DNA of 64,000 nt from Chloroflexota bacterium (GCA_022820025.1 JAJEGF010000004.1:62001-126000); one strand, 5' to 3'. Positions 33,489-42,988 are shown, counted from the first letter of the stretch. The notes: a model not told the origin generated them from the letters alone. A program made the numbers and translations.

Positions 33489-34208
33489 TTACGCGAGAGC
33501 GGGCGCCGCCGCTCGACCGGCCAGCGCTCCCAGCGTGGCCGGAACGTCCCACCCAAGCCGCCGCGCAATGGCCGCAAACGTAGCGCTGTTGCTGCTTATC
33601 ACCGGCACCCCGTACGCCGCTTCCAGCGGCTGGATGACCTCGAAGGTCGCCATGTTGGTGCACGAGAGAAAGATCGTGTCGGCCTCTGCCGGCGGCGGCT
33701 GCGCGTCCACGAACTCACGCAGTTCTTCCGGCGTCACGTCGGCGATCTCCACCGCAGCGGTGATCCCGAGTCCATACGCGCACAACGTGTCGACGCCATG
33801 CGTGTCCAGGTACTCCTCCTCGTGATCGTTCAACTCGGCCGGATAGGGCGTATACAGCGCAACCCGTCGGCTATCCAACACCGCCAGCGCCTCGGCCACC
33901 GCGCCGGAGGTCGTAATGGTGGGAGCGTTCGCGGCCGCCGCCATGGATTCGCGCAGCGCCGTCTCGCCGTCGCGACCGTCCACAAAGCTGCTGGCCGTGC
34001 AGGCGAACGCCACGATGTCCACCAGCGCGCTCCCCACTTCGTCCGCGGCCCGCTCGGCGTGCGCCAGCATCTGGCGTGCGTCGTCCACGCCGCAGACCGA
34101 GTTGCGCATGCGTGCCGAATGCACACTCGCGGTCGGCGGCGTCAGCCGCCAGAACTCGGGCTCCACCACCGTATTCACCGACGGAACCAGCAGCCCCACC
34201 CGTTGCAT
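33489..34208 (-). CDS. Asp/Glu racemase-superfamily protein (maleate isomerase-like)
   Basis: A 239-aa protein with both catalytic cysteines of the superfamily: Cys in VAFACTASSFVDG (about residue 70) and Cys in IFLSCTNMATF (about 185). N-terminal VGLLVPSVNTVVEPEFW is characteristic of maleate isomerase/arylmalonate decarboxylase-like members. It heads a racemase-HyuA-HyuB operon, so it may racemise or isomerise the substrate before or after ring opening. A hydantoin racemase role is inferred from context. Confidence 0.75.
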   Translation of the reverse strand: MQRVGLLVPSVNTVVEPEFWRLTPPTASVHSARMRNSVCGVDDARQMLAHAERAADEVGSALVDIVAFACTASSFVDGRDGETALRESMAAAANAPTITTSGAVAEALAVLDSRRVALYTPYPAELNDHEEEYLDTHGVDTLCAYGLGITAAVEIADVTPEELREFVDAQPPPAEADTIFLSCTNMATFEVIQPLEAAYGVPVISSNSATFAAIARRLGWDVPATLGALAGRAAAPALA

Positions 34209-34305
34209 GCCACCGCTCCCCCGAAGTCAAGCCTCGCTATCGTCAGGGGAGGGGCGCTGGGATGTCAACGCTTCCAAGACATGCCGACAGGCTCGGATCT
34301 CGTGG

Positions 34306-34311
34306 GATACT
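34306..34311 (+). promoter_or_regulatory. Putative -10 element, leaderless type
   Basis: GATACT ends 6 nt before ATG 34318, placing the expected transcription start on the start codon. Confidence 0.3.
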
Positions 34312-34317
34312 CAGGCT

Positions 34318-34518
34318 ATGACTGCCGAGTTGATCGGTGTCTTGTCGGTGGGTGTAGCACTCGGTGCGCTGATCGTGGCCGGATTGGCCGCCATGCGTGC
34401 CGACTTACGGGAGATGCGGCGCGAATTGACGGAACTGGCCCGGCGGCAGGCACGAACCGAAGGTCTGCTGGAGGGTCTGCGCGACGCGCTCATTTCGCAA
34501 AACCGCACCGGCGACTGA
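34318..34518 (+). CDS. Small membrane-anchored coiled-coil protein
   Basis: A 66-aa protein. Residues 4-25 (ELIGVLSVGVALGALIVAGL) are a membrane helix; residues 26-60 are a charged helix with heptad spacing (MRADLREMRRELTELARRQ, then RTEGLLEGLRDAL). It has no ribosome binding site, in keeping with the abutting -10 element. Similar small anchor-plus-coil proteins are common and of unknown role. Confidence 0.6.
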   Translation: MTAELIGVLSVGVALGALIVAGLAAMRADLREMRRELTELARRQARTEGLLEGLRDALISQNRTGD

Positions 34519-34684
34519 CGACCGAGCCCACTTGTCAGCGCGAGACCTCGCGTGGGGCGGAGACAGCTAGAGATTCCGGGCGGTCGTACCGTGCTGCCCT
34601 CCGTCGCAATGCAGCGCACGTGGTTTCGACGCTGTGCCTCAACCGTCTTACGCTGCACGGACTCGGCGGGCGAGGAGATAGCTG

Positions 34685-35770
34685 ATGTCCCGTCTAAGCG
34701 TGGGCGTCGTCGGTTGCGGGGCGATCGCCCAGATTCAACACTTGCCGCACCTCCGCGGCGGGCGCGACCGCTTTGAAATCGGCGGCCTCTGCGACATCGC
34801 GCCCGACCTCTTGCGGAAGGTTGGCGACGAATTCCACGTACCGGAGCACGCGCGCTTCACCGATGTCCACGACCTCGCGGCCTCCGACATTGACGTGGTA
34901 TTGATCTGTTCTTCCGGGTCCCATGCGCCCCAGGTGCTGGCTGCCGCCGCAGCGGGTAAGCACGTGCTGGTCGAGAAGCCTGCGTGCGTCACGCTCGCCG
35001 AGGCCCAATCCATGATCGACGCCTGCGAAGCGGCCGGTGTGATCCTGATGGTGGCCTATCCCAAGCGCTACGAACCGAGCTACGCCTACGCCGCGAGCCG
35101 CGTACGGGCCATGGACGACGTGCGGCTTATTCAGATCAACCACCTGCATCCGTCAAACGACCTGCACATGGCCGAGTTCACGTTTCACCGGGCCAACCTG
35201 CCGGACGACGTCGCGGCTCGGTTGCGGGCGACGGACACCGCCTTAGTCGCGGAGGCGCTGGATCTGGATTCTCCGGCCGACCACCTGGTCCGCGCCTACC
35301 AGCTGTGCAACGGCAGCCTCATTCACGACATCAGCGTGCTGCACGGCATGTTCGGCCCGCCCGAGGCGGTGTTGAACACCGAAATCTGGCGGGACGGCGC
35401 CGGCCTTACCACCACGCTGCGTTACCCGAACGACATACGCGCCGTACTCACCTGGATCGACCTGCCCGATCTCTGGGCCTTCGAAGAGACCTTCGCCGTC
35501 TACGGACGCTCGGAGCGCGTGATCGTCTCCTTCCCCACCGGCTTCAGCCGGGGGCTGCCGACTACGGCGGTCATTCAGGAACCCGACGCTGATGGCGCCC
35601 CCTCGCGTCGCGAACTCTCCTGGCACGAGAACCCGTTCAAGCGCGAACTCGAGCACTTCCATGCCTCGGTCCAATCGGGACGCACCCCCGACACACCCGG
35701 CACCGAACTGATCGACCACCTGACGCTCGTACGCGACATCGTGCGCGCGTCGTTCACCGGCGGGAGTTGA
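34685..35770 (+). CDS. Gfo/Idh/MocA family oxidoreductase
   Basis: A 361-aa NAD(P)-dependent oxidoreductase. N-terminal Rossmann motif GVVGCGAIAQIQHLP, then VVLICSSGSHAPQVL and the signature KHVLVEKPACVTLAEAQ with the catalytic-site E-K-P. The C-terminal alpha/beta domain carries HDISVLHGMFG (the usual D-x-x-x-H/I-D position). gaggag precedes the ATG. It overlaps the cupin gene stop-to-start region, giving an operon with it. Likely acts on a sugar, inositol or sugar acid. Confidence 0.87.
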   Translation: MSRLSVGVVGCGAIAQIQHLPHLRGGRDRFEIGGLCDIAPDLLRKVGDEFHVPEHARFTDVHDLAASDIDVVLICSSGSHAPQVLAAAAAGKHVLVEKPACVTLAEAQSMIDACEAAGVILMVAYPKRYEPSYAYAASRVRAMDDVRLIQINHLHPSNDLHMAEFTFHRANLPDDVAARLRATDTALVAEALDLDSPADHLVRAYQLCNGSLIHDISVLHGMFGPPEAVLNTEIWRDGAGLTTTLRYPNDIRAVLTWIDLPDLWAFEETFAVYGRSERVIVSFPTGFSRGLPTTAVIQEPDADGAPSRRELSWHENPFKRELEHFHASVQSGRTPDTPGTELIDHLTLVRDIVRASFTGGS

Positions 35771-35772
35771 AC

Positions 35773-36420
35773 ATGGCCTTCCGAGTCTTCGATTCACGCA
35801 CCGACATCCAGAACCTGATCGTCCATCCCGACATCCGCGCGCGGTTTCTCCAGATGGAGCCGGGCGAGGAAAACGTCCCGCACACCCACGACCTGGGCGC
35901 CGAGATCTTTCTGATCCTCGAAGGCCAGGCCGAATTCGTCATCGAAGGCCACAGCGAAGTCCTGGGCCCCGGCCAGCTCTGCTTCGCCGACCGCGACGAA
36001 GTCCACGTCGTCCGCTGCGTCGGCGACTCGACGATGACGATGTATCTCTCGGTCACGCCCCACATCGACCCCACGCACACCTGGTGGGACGAAAACGGCG
36101 AGAAGCTCCCGCCGCGCTACGGCGGGTCAACGACTTCCGAGCGCGCGGCAATGGACGAGCAAACCCCGCCGCCTCCCATCGCCGATCTCACCGCCGCCCA
36201 TGCGGCCGCCGCCGACGAAGCCGCCCGGGCGGCACAAGCCGCCGCCAAGGCCCAGCGCACGGGTGTCGCGGCGCTCGAGCAGGCCCTGGCCGATGGCGAT
36301 CAGTCAGCGGCCGAAGCGGCGGTCGACGACATGTGGGCGGCCCTCTATCGCAGCTTCAGCGCAAAGCGCGATCTGGCCGCCGCCTGGAACGCGTTGGCGC
36401 CGCGAGTCGGGAGGCAGTGA
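35773..36420 (+). CDS. Cupin-domain protein with Ala-rich helical tail
   Basis: A 215-aa protein; ATG 35773 has cgggag 6 nt upstream, while TTG 35767 overlaps the preceding gene. Residues 15-100 form a cupin: PGEENVPHTHDLGAEIFLILEG carries the two His and Glu of motif 1, and LCFADRDEVHVVRC the His of motif 2, so metal binding is likely. Residues about 125-215 are an Ala-rich helical extension (AHAAAADEAARAAQAAAKA) not part of the cupin. Probably an isomerase or sensor of the oxidoreductase's sugar substrate. Confidence 0.75.
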   Translation: MAFRVFDSRTDIQNLIVHPDIRARFLQMEPGEENVPHTHDLGAEIFLILEGQAEFVIEGHSEVLGPGQLCFADRDEVHVVRCVGDSTMTMYLSVTPHIDPTHTWWDENGEKLPPRYGGSTTSERAAMDEQTPPPPIADLTAAHAAAADEAARAAQAAAKAQRTGVAALEQALADGDQSAAEAAVDDMWAALYRSFSAKRDLAAAWNALAPRVGRQ

Positions 36421-36434
36421 CTGAGAGTCGGTAG

Positions 36435-37235
36435 CTAGTCCGTCCCCGCCGCCCAGGCGCCCAGCGCCATGTACCCGCCGTCCACGTTGACGTACTCACC
36501 CGTCATAAACGAGGCGCCCTCGCTGGCCAGGAACACCGCCACCGCGCCGATCTCCGAAGTCTGGCCCACGCGCCCCAGCGGATGCGAGCTACCCCACAGG
36601 TTCAGCATCTCGTCCTCGTCGCCAAACGCTCGGGCCGCCCCGCGCGCCAAAGGCGTGTCGATCGTTCCGGGGTTGATGGCCAGTACGCGAATGTTGTCCT
36701 TGGCAAAGTCCAGCGCCATGTTGCGGGTCAGCGACAGGCTGCCGCCCTTACTGGCGGCATAGGCAGGCACCTGCGGCTGCGACTGCAACCCCTGCACGCT
36801 GGCGATGTTGATAATCGTGCCGCCGCCGCGCGCCCGCAGACGCGGGATCGCGAACTTGGACATCAGGAACTGGCCCTTGAGGTTGATGTCGATGATGCGG
36901 TCCCAGGTGGCTTCATCCATCTCCTCGGCCGTCATGTAGGACGCCGTGGGCTGAATGCCCGCGTTGTTGACCAGCACGTCCAGGCCGCCGAACTCAGCCA
37001 CGGTTTCATCGACCATCCGCTCGGCGTCCGCAATTGAACTGACGTCACCGATTACCGCGCTTACGCGCTGACCGTCGCTACGGAGGCGCTCAACCAGGCT
37101 GCGAGCCGCTGCCTCGTCGACGTCGGCCACACTCACGGCCGCCCCGGCGGCGGCGAACGACTCGACAATTCCGCCGCCGATGCCCATGGCGCCGCCCGTC
37201 ACCAGCGCTACCTGTCCGTCGTGCTCGCTCATCAA
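36435..37235 (-). CDS. Short-chain dehydrogenase/reductase
   Basis: A 266-aa classical SDR: TGGAMGIGGGI (cofactor loop), ADVDE acidic end of strand 2 suggesting NAD preference, NNAG, catalytic Ser in IINIASVQG and YAASKGG (Tyr-x-x-x-Lys), then NPGTIDTP. The C-terminus MTGEYVNVDGGYMALG is typical of 3-ketoacyl-reductase- and gluconate-dehydrogenase-like members. Transcribed divergently from the MFS gene. Confidence 0.9.
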   Translation of the reverse strand: MMSEHDGQVALVTGGAMGIGGGIVESFAAAGAAVSVADVDEAAARSLVERLRSDGQRVSAVIGDVSSIADAERMVDETVAEFGGLDVLVNNAGIQPTASYMTAEEMDEATWDRIIDINLKGQFLMSKFAIPRLRARGGGTIINIASVQGLQSQPQVPAYAASKGGSLSLTRNMALDFAKDNIRVLAINPGTIDTPLARGAARAFGDEDEMLNLWGSSHPLGRVGQTSEIGAVAVFLASEGASFMTGEYVNVDGGYMALGAWAAGTD

Positions 37236-37294
37236 CTCGTTCCCCGCGGATACGCCGCGACCAGCCTAGCGGGCGCGTCAGGTGAACCGGCGCG

Positions 37295-37300
37295 TAGACT
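37295..37300 (+). promoter_or_regulatory. Putative -10 element of the MFS gene
   Basis: TAGACT, 12 nt before ATG 37313; predicted leader only about 5-6 nt. Confidence 0.3.
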
Positions 37301-37312
37301 CCCGTCCAACTC

Positions 37313-38563
37313 ATGAGCACGCCTGCGGCGTCACCCGCAATTACCGAAGCCGGCCGGCGCCGCATCCTCGGCGCGTTGTTTGTGGCGCGCGGCAGCATCG
37401 GCGTTGGGTATCTGGCCGGATTCATCGTGCTCACCATCGCCGGCAAAGAGCTCAGCGGACACACGGAGCTGGCCGGATTGCCGGCCGCGATTTCGATGGT
37501 CGGTCGGGCGATTGGGCCGCCGCCGATCGCCCGCGCGATGGATGCGTTTGGACGACGACCGGCAATTGCCGGCAGCTACGCGGTAGGGGCCGTGGGCGCT
37601 GCGACGGCCGCGCTGGCAATTGCGGCGGGGATGTTCTGGCTGCTGCTGGCCGGCTCGCTGCTGATGGGCGTCGCCCGGGCCGGCGGCGACATGTCGCGTT
37701 ACGTCGCGGCCGAGGTCTACGAGGCGAGCCGCCGCGGTCGAGCCATTGGCATCGTCGTTTGGGGCGCTACGGCCGGCGCCCTGGGCGGGCCGCTGCTGGG
37801 CGGGTATGCCCAGGAGGTGGCAGAGGCGCGCGGGCTGTCGTACCTGGCCGGACCCTGGGTGGCGGCGTCCGGGCTGCTGCTTCTATCCGCGTTGGTGACC
37901 TGGGCGTTTGTGCGACCCGATCCTCGTGAGGTGGCCGATAGGACACAGGACGCCGTGCCAGAGGCGGGCGAGGCGCTTGACCTGCGCGACGTGCTGCGCG
38001 ACCGACGGGTCCAACTGGGTATCTGGGCAATGCTGACCGGCCAGGGCGTCATGACCCTGATCATGGTGGTGGTCCCATTGCACATGCACAGTTTCGCCGA
38101 GTTGGGCGAGTCCGTTCCGATAGCAATGACCGCGCACGTGGCTGGCATGTTTGCGTTGGCGCCCCTCACCGGGCGGCTGGTCGATGGGCTGGGACCCCGG
38201 CCGATGGTGCTGGTCGGCGCGGTGCTGCTGATGCTGGCCAGCGCGCTGGCGGGGCTGGACGCTGGTCTGGGCACGGTGCTGCCGGCCATGTTCCTTCTCG
38301 GCTATGGCTGGAATGCGTGCTTCGTGGCCGGATCGACCATGCTGGCGCGCGGGGTACCGTTGAACGTTCGCGCCCGCGTTCAGGGGCGGGTTGAAGTTCT
38401 GATAGGCGTCGTCGGCGTGTTCAGCAGCTTCGCCTCTGGGCCGCTGCTGGTGGGCGGCGCCGGAATGGGCTGGCTGGGGGCTGCGGGACTGATCTCGGCA
38501 CTTCTGCTGCTGGTGGCCCTCGGTTGGGAACGGGCGGCAACTCGAGCGCCGGCAGGCGCATAG
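37313..38563 (+). CDS. MFS transporter
   Basis: A 416-aa protein with about 12 hydrophobic segments in two blocks of six, separated by a charged loop (DRTQDAVPEAGEALDLRD, about residues 205-225). The loop after helix 2 has GRAIGPPPIARAMDAFGRRP, the G-x-x-x-D-x-x-G-R-R/K pattern of MFS proteins. It imports or exports a small solute; the neighbours suggest a carbohydrate. Confidence 0.85.
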   Translation: MSTPAASPAITEAGRRRILGALFVARGSIGVGYLAGFIVLTIAGKELSGHTELAGLPAAISMVGRAIGPPPIARAMDAFGRRPAIAGSYAVGAVGAATAALAIAAGMFWLLLAGSLLMGVARAGGDMSRYVAAEVYEASRRGRAIGIVVWGATAGALGGPLLGGYAQEVAEARGLSYLAGPWVAASGLLLLSALVTWAFVRPDPREVADRTQDAVPEAGEALDLRDVLRDRRVQLGIWAMLTGQGVMTLIMVVVPLHMHSFAELGESVPIAMTAHVAGMFALAPLTGRLVDGLGPRPMVLVGAVLLMLASALAGLDAGLGTVLPAMFLLGYGWNACFVAGSTMLARGVPLNVRARVQGRVEVLIGVVGVFSSFASGPLLVGGAGMGWLGAAGLISALLLLVALGWERAATRAPAGA

Positions 38564-38616
38564 AGACCTCCCGCCTACAATAGGCGCCGCCCGCCAGTCA
38601 CCAACCGAGAACCGTC

Positions 38617-39699
38617 ATGCCGAATCTCTGGGGTCGCCAGTTCAGCCGCGCCGAGTTGATGGCGCGGATCGGAGACGTCTCGCAAGTCGGCGGGGTACGC
38701 GAGTACCGCCTGGACGGCGGCGCCGGTGACGGACTCCCGGTTGTCGATGTGAACGCGGGCTCTGGTCTGCGCTTCACGGTCATTCCTGGTCGCGCCTTGG
38801 ACATTAACGGCGCCTGGTTCAACGGCATTCCGCTGGGCTTTCGCAGCGCCGCCGGCGAGATGCACGGCGCGTACTACGAACCGGAGGGCTGGGGCTGGGT
38901 TCGCAGCACCGTGCTGGGTCTGCTGGTCACCGGTGGCCTGGACAATGTCGGCGACCCGGCTGTGGATCCCGACCGCCTCTACACCGACATGGGCCTGCAC
39001 GGGCGCCTCTCCAATCTGGGAGCGTCCAACGTCCAAGCAGACGGCGAGTGGCGGGGCGACGAATACGAGATGTGGGTGCAGGGCCGGGTGCGGCAGGCCG
39101 CCCTGTTCGGCGAGAACCTGGAACTCAAGCGGCGGATTTCGACGTCGCTTGGTTCGACCTCGATTCGGATTCACGATGAGATCACAAACCTCGGTTCAGA
39201 GCCCGAGCCCGCGATGATCCTCTTCCACTTCAACCCCGGCTATCCGCTGGTCGATGACGGTTCCCGGCTGCACGTGCGCAGCCGTTCGCGGCGGCCCTAT
39301 GACGACCACTCGGCGTCGCTGGAACCTGGATGGGACACCTACGGTCCGCCGACCCCCGGCTGGCAAAACACGGTCTGGATTCATGACGTGGAGCCGGACG
39401 ACGACGGAATGGTGCACGCGGCACTCGTCAACCGCTCGTTCGGCGATGGGATCGGTCTGGGCTTCTCCTACCCGAAGGCCCAGCTGCCGTTCCTAAACCA
39501 GTGGAAGTTCCTGGGCGTGGGCAACTACGTCACCGGCATCGAGCCGGCCAACTGCACCGTGCTGGGCCGCGCAACCAACCGCGCGGACGGGACGCTGCAG
39601 ACGCTCGAGCCCGGCGAGACGGCCGAGTTCGATATTGAACTCTCGGTCCTGTCCGGATCCGACGCCATCGGCGCCTTTCTCGCCAACATCGGTGAGTGA
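38617..39699 (+). CDS. DUF4432 family aldose-epimerase-like protein
   Basis: A 360-aa galactose-mutarotase-like protein. Conserved features of DUF4432: LRFTVIPGRALDINGAWFNG near the N-terminus, YEPEGWGWVRS, GLLVTGGLDNVG, then GLHGRLSNLGAS (substrate-site His) and ILFHFNPGYPLVD. TACAAT (38576-38581) upstream may be the -10. Its stop overlaps the thioesterase start by 8 nt. Probably interconverts sugar or sugar-acid anomers or epimers. Confidence 0.78.
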   Translation: MPNLWGRQFSRAELMARIGDVSQVGGVREYRLDGGAGDGLPVVDVNAGSGLRFTVIPGRALDINGAWFNGIPLGFRSAAGEMHGAYYEPEGWGWVRSTVLGLLVTGGLDNVGDPAVDPDRLYTDMGLHGRLSNLGASNVQADGEWRGDEYEMWVQGRVRQAALFGENLELKRRISTSLGSTSIRIHDEITNLGSEPEPAMILFHFNPGYPLVDDGSRLHVRSRSRRPYDDHSASLEPGWDTYGPPTPGWQNTVWIHDVEPDDDGMVHAALVNRSFGDGIGLGFSYPKAQLPFLNQWKFLGVGNYVTGIEPANCTVLGRATNRADGTLQTLEPGETAEFDIELSVLSGSDAIGAFLANIGE

Positions 39700-40105
39700 C
39701 GCCTGCGATCACATCGAGACCCTGCGCGTTCGCTACTCCGATACGGACGCCCAGGGCATCGTCCACCACTCCAACTACTTCCGCTGGCTGGAAGAGGCGC
39801 GGATCGGCTGGCTGGAAGCCATCGGCCAGCCCTACGGCGACTTGACCGAGAGGGGGATCTTCTTGCCACTAACCACCTGTAGTTGCACGTTTCAGTCGCC
39901 GGTCTACGCCGGAGAACGGGTTGGCGTGCAGCTGATGCTCGGTACCGTCTCGCGAGCACGGGTGGACTTGACCTACCGCATCATGAGCGGCGCGCAACTC
40001 GCGGCCATCGCCGCGACCACGCACGCCTATGTCGATTCAGCGGGACGCCCGATGCGTCTGACTCGCGACGATCCATTCTGGCTAGCCATCAAGAAGGAGT
40101 CCTGA
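39692..40105 (+). CDS. Acyl-CoA thioesterase, 4HBT/YbgC family
   Basis: A 137-aa hot-dog fold protein from GTG 39692. VRYSDTDAQGIVHHSNYFRWLEEAR holds the YbgC/4HBT active-site signature D-x-D-x-x-G-x-V-x-x-x-x-Y with the catalytic Asp. It overlaps the DUF4432 gene at its start and the next gene by one base at its end, so this is a tightly packed operon. Hydrolyses an acyl-CoA thioester; chain length unknown. Confidence 0.85.
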   Translation: MSDACDHIETLRVRYSDTDAQGIVHHSNYFRWLEEARIGWLEAIGQPYGDLTERGIFLPLTTCSCTFQSPVYAGERVGVQLMLGTVSRARVDLTYRIMSGAQLAAIAATTHAYVDSAGRPMRLTRDDPFWLAIKKES

Positions 40106-40653
40106 TGCCTGCGATCGATTCCGCCAGCACCGATCCCGCTTCAGTTCACGAAGCGACAGGTTCGGCCGAGAACGGCCAGATGGTCGGAGGGCCCGCGTTC
40201 ACCGTATTCCTGTCCGGCGTCATGCAGGGCTCAAACGTGGAGAGCGTGCTGCACGCCCAGGGCTACCGGCAGCACTTGCGCGAAATCATTAGCGCCGCGC
40301 ACCCCGAGGCTGAGGTGGTCTGTCCCGCGGAACTCAACCCGGACTCGGTGGCCTACGACGACGGCGCTGCGCGTCGCGCGTTCATGGATGAGCTTGATCT
40401 GGCGGCGCGATGCGACGTGCTGGTGGCCTTTGCACCCGTGGCGACCATGGGCACGGCGGTCGAAATGTATAAGGCCCATGAAGCCGGACGTCTGGTATTC
40501 ACGGTCTCGCCGATGGCGTCCAACTGGGCCGTCCGATTCCTCTCGGACCGGGTCTTTGGAGACTTCGCTGAGTTTGAGACGTTTGTATTTGATGGGGGGT
40601 TGGGTCGCGCCGTGTCTGCCAGTCTGTCGCTCACGGAGAGGCCGTCCGGCTAA
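40105..40653 (+). CDS. Nucleoside 2-deoxyribosyltransferase-like protein
   Basis: A 182-aa protein; ATG 40105 overlaps the preceding TGA by one base and has aaggag upstream. TVFLSGVMQGSNVE resembles the N-terminal loop of the family, LDLAARCDVLVAFAP carries the substrate Asp, and TMGTAVEMYKAHEAGR contains the G-T-x-x-E-M-x-x-A motif with the nucleophilic Glu. The first 35 residues are poorly conserved. The family breaks or exchanges N-glycosidic bonds; some members act on modified nucleotides. Confidence 0.7.
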   Translation: MPAIDSASTDPASVHEATGSAENGQMVGGPAFTVFLSGVMQGSNVESVLHAQGYRQHLREIISAAHPEAEVVCPAELNPDSVAYDDGAARRAFMDELDLAARCDVLVAFAPVATMGTAVEMYKAHEAGRLVFTVSPMASNWAVRFLSDRVFGDFAEFETFVFDGGLGRAVSASLSLTERPSG

Positions 40654-40658
40654 CCGCC

Positions 40659-42404
40659 GTGCATAACGGCGCTTCGCCGGATCCAGCGCCCGAACCCAGG
40701 AGGCCTGACGAGCTCGGCCGCAGGCCCAACGTCATCGTGGTGCTGACTGACGACCAGGGCTACGGCGACCTCTCGTGTCACGGCAACCCCATCCTTCGAA
40801 CGCCAAACCTGGATCGGCTGCACCCGGAGAGTGTTCGCCTCGAAGACTTTCATGTCGCGCCTATGTGCACGCCAACCAGGGGACAGCTGCTCACGGGTCA
40901 GGACGCTCTACGCAACGGCGCCACGTTCGTCTGCATGGGCAGATCGTTGCTGGATCCAACGCTGCCAACCATGGCTGACATATTCGCGGCCAACGGCTAC
41001 CGAACCGGCCACTTCGGCAAGTGGCATTTGGGTGACAACTACCCGTACCGGCCGCAGGATCGGGGATTTCATACGACAATCCACCACCCGTCCTGGGGCT
41101 TCACCTCGGCGGCCGACTACTTCGAGAACGACTACTTCAACCCCCACGCCAGGCGCGGCGACGCCATCGAGCAGCTTGAGGGGTACTGCACGGATATCTG
41201 GTTCGACGAAGCGATCGAGTGGATCGATCAGGACAAGGACACGCCGTTCTTCGCCTACCTGGCGACCAATACCCCGCACGGCCCGCACTGGGTGCCCGAC
41301 CGGTACCGGCAGCCTTACCTCGACCATGTCGACTACGACGTCGCCAGCTTCTTCGGGATGATCGCCAACATCGACGAGAACGTCGGCCGTCTGGACGCTT
41401 ACCTCACCGAATCCGGACTCCGCGACAACACCATCCTCATCTTTATGGGCGACAACGGCACGGCCACGGGCGAGAACGTCTACAACGCCGGAATGCGAGG
41501 CAAGAAGCGGTCGCTGTACGAGGGCGGCCACCGGGTCCCCTGTTTCATCCGCTGGCCGTCGGGAGGCTTGGTTGGACCTCGCCAGGTCGACGAGCCGACC
41601 CAGTGCCAGGACATTCTTCCGACGCTGATCGACCTGTGCGGTTTGGAAGGTCCTGGGCCCGACGAGTTCGATGGGGATTCGCTGACAGCGACCCTGCATG
41701 ACGGGGAGCCAATTGCCGACCGGATGCTCTTTGTGCAATACGGCCACGCCAGCGACGGGTGGTCGGGGGAGACGCACCGAGGCGATGCCGCGGTCATCTG
41801 GGACACGTTGCGTCTGGTTGGCGACGAGCTCTTCGACCTCTCGCGCGACCCGGGACAAGAGACCGATCTTGCCGACCAACATCCTGAAGTTCGAGCCGCA
41901 ATGCGAGAGGCATACACGGCGTGGTGGGATCGACTTGGCGGCAACCTGGACAGCTACCATCCGATCGCGATCGGCGCGGACCTCGAGAATCCAACGCGCC
42001 TGTGTAGCTGCGACTGGGCCTACGTCTACTGTGACAACCCCGGCAACGTCCGCGGCTGCGTGATGGACAGCGGAACCTGGCATCTCCAGGTTGAACAGCC
42101 CGGAAGCTACGAGTATTCGCTCTACCGATGGCCGCAGGAATCAGGCCTGCCGATCTCGGCGCCAGCGCCCGAGATGCACGGTGTTGACGGATCACTTCCC
42201 GCAGGCCGAGCGCTGCCAGTTGCGCACGCGTGGATTAGTGTCGGGGACTTTGAGGCGACGGGCGTTGTGGCGCCCGAAGATCGGTGCGCGACTTTCTCGA
42301 CCCACCTGTCCGCCGGCCCGGCACAACTCAAGACCTGGTGGCTTGACGACCACGGCAATCGGCTAGCCGGCGCCTACTACGTCTCCGTCACGCGGCTCGC
42401 CTGA
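40659..42404 (+). CDS. Sulfatase (formylglycine type)
   Basis: A 581-aa arylsulfatase-family protein starting at GTG 40659. Metal site LTDDQGYGDLS (Asp31, Asp32) and the formylglycine motif M-C70-T-P-T-R, fitting the C-x-P-x-R rule (Thr in place of the usual Ser). Later motifs are GKWHLG, NTPHGPHWVPDRY and FMGDNGTATGEN (second metal Asp-Asn). After about residue 440 a C-terminal domain contains CSCDWAYVYCDNPGNVRGC. There is no signal peptide, so it may act inside the cell. Probably desulfates an imported sugar sulfate, linking it to the surrounding catabolic genes. Confidence 0.88.
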   Translation: MHNGASPDPAPEPRRPDELGRRPNVIVVLTDDQGYGDLSCHGNPILRTPNLDRLHPESVRLEDFHVAPMCTPTRGQLLTGQDALRNGATFVCMGRSLLDPTLPTMADIFAANGYRTGHFGKWHLGDNYPYRPQDRGFHTTIHHPSWGFTSAADYFENDYFNPHARRGDAIEQLEGYCTDIWFDEAIEWIDQDKDTPFFAYLATNTPHGPHWVPDRYRQPYLDHVDYDVASFFGMIANIDENVGRLDAYLTESGLRDNTILIFMGDNGTATGENVYNAGMRGKKRSLYEGGHRVPCFIRWPSGGLVGPRQVDEPTQCQDILPTLIDLCGLEGPGPDEFDGDSLTATLHDGEPIADRMLFVQYGHASDGWSGETHRGDAAVIWDTLRLVGDELFDLSRDPGQETDLADQHPEVRAAMREAYTAWWDRLGGNLDSYHPIAIGADLENPTRLCSCDWAYVYCDNPGNVRGCVMDSGTWHLQVEQPGSYEYSLYRWPQESGLPISAPAPEMHGVDGSLPAGRALPVAHAWISVGDFEATGVVAPEDRCATFSTHLSAGPAQLKTWWLDDHGNRLAGAYYVSVTRLA

Positions 42405-42460
42405 ACGCGGTGGCTGCAGTCGCTAAACGTGTGGCCGGCATCAGGAGCTCGGGAACGGCT

Positions 42461-42466
42461 TAGACT
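42461..42466 (+). promoter_or_regulatory. Putative -10 element, leaderless type
   Basis: TAGACT ends 6 nt before ATG 42473; same spacing as at 34306 and 58161. Confidence 0.35.
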
Positions 42467-42472
42467 GGTCTC

Positions 42473-42976
42473 ATGACTCTGCAAGCCCGCTCGCAACGAT
42501 TTCCCGTCCGCTCGCCGCTGATCCTGGCGGTGGCTGTCGGCCTGCTAACGGCAGCGGCGTTTGGCATCAGCGTTGGCGTCATCACCGGCGCCATCGACAC
42601 GCCGATCTTCGAGCGGGCCACACCGGCCTATGCCATTGACTACCCCATCTGGGCCCTAAACGCTCTTCTGGTCGGCGCGCTGGCGGGGGTGAGCATGTTC
42701 GCCATGCGCCAGCGCCGGGACTTTGGCAGCGGCCCAATCTACGCGGGCGGCTTTCTCTCGGCCTTCGCCATTTCCTGCCCGCTCTGCAACGGTCTGCTGG
42801 TGGCCGCCTTCGGTACGGGCGCGGCGGCGAACGTCTTTGACCCGGCGCGCCCGCTGATCGGCGGCCTCACCGCTCTGTTCATGGGGTACGTCCTGTTTCG
42901 GCGCGTGCAAACGCTGCGTGCCGGTTGCGCGGAGTGCGAGGCGCCGCCCGAGCCGACGGGTGGCGTTTCAGGCTAG
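42473..42976 (+). CDS. Four-helix membrane protein with CPLC motif
   Basis: A 167-aa protein with hydrophobic segments at about residues 15-38, 58-78, 88-112 and 120-140. A C-x-x-C pair (SCPLCNG, about 101-107) lies inside or at the edge of helix 3, and a second (CAEC) is in the cytoplasmic tail. The CxxC pairs suggest metal binding or thiol exchange at the membrane. No family was recognised. Confidence 0.6.
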   Translation: MTLQARSQRFPVRSPLILAVAVGLLTAAAFGISVGVITGAIDTPIFERATPAYAIDYPIWALNALLVGALAGVSMFAMRQRRDFGSGPIYAGGFLSAFAISCPLCNGLLVAAFGTGAAANVFDPARPLIGGLTALFMGYVLFRRVQTLRAGCAECEAPPEPTGGVSG

Positions 42977-42988
42977 GCCGAAAGGGTC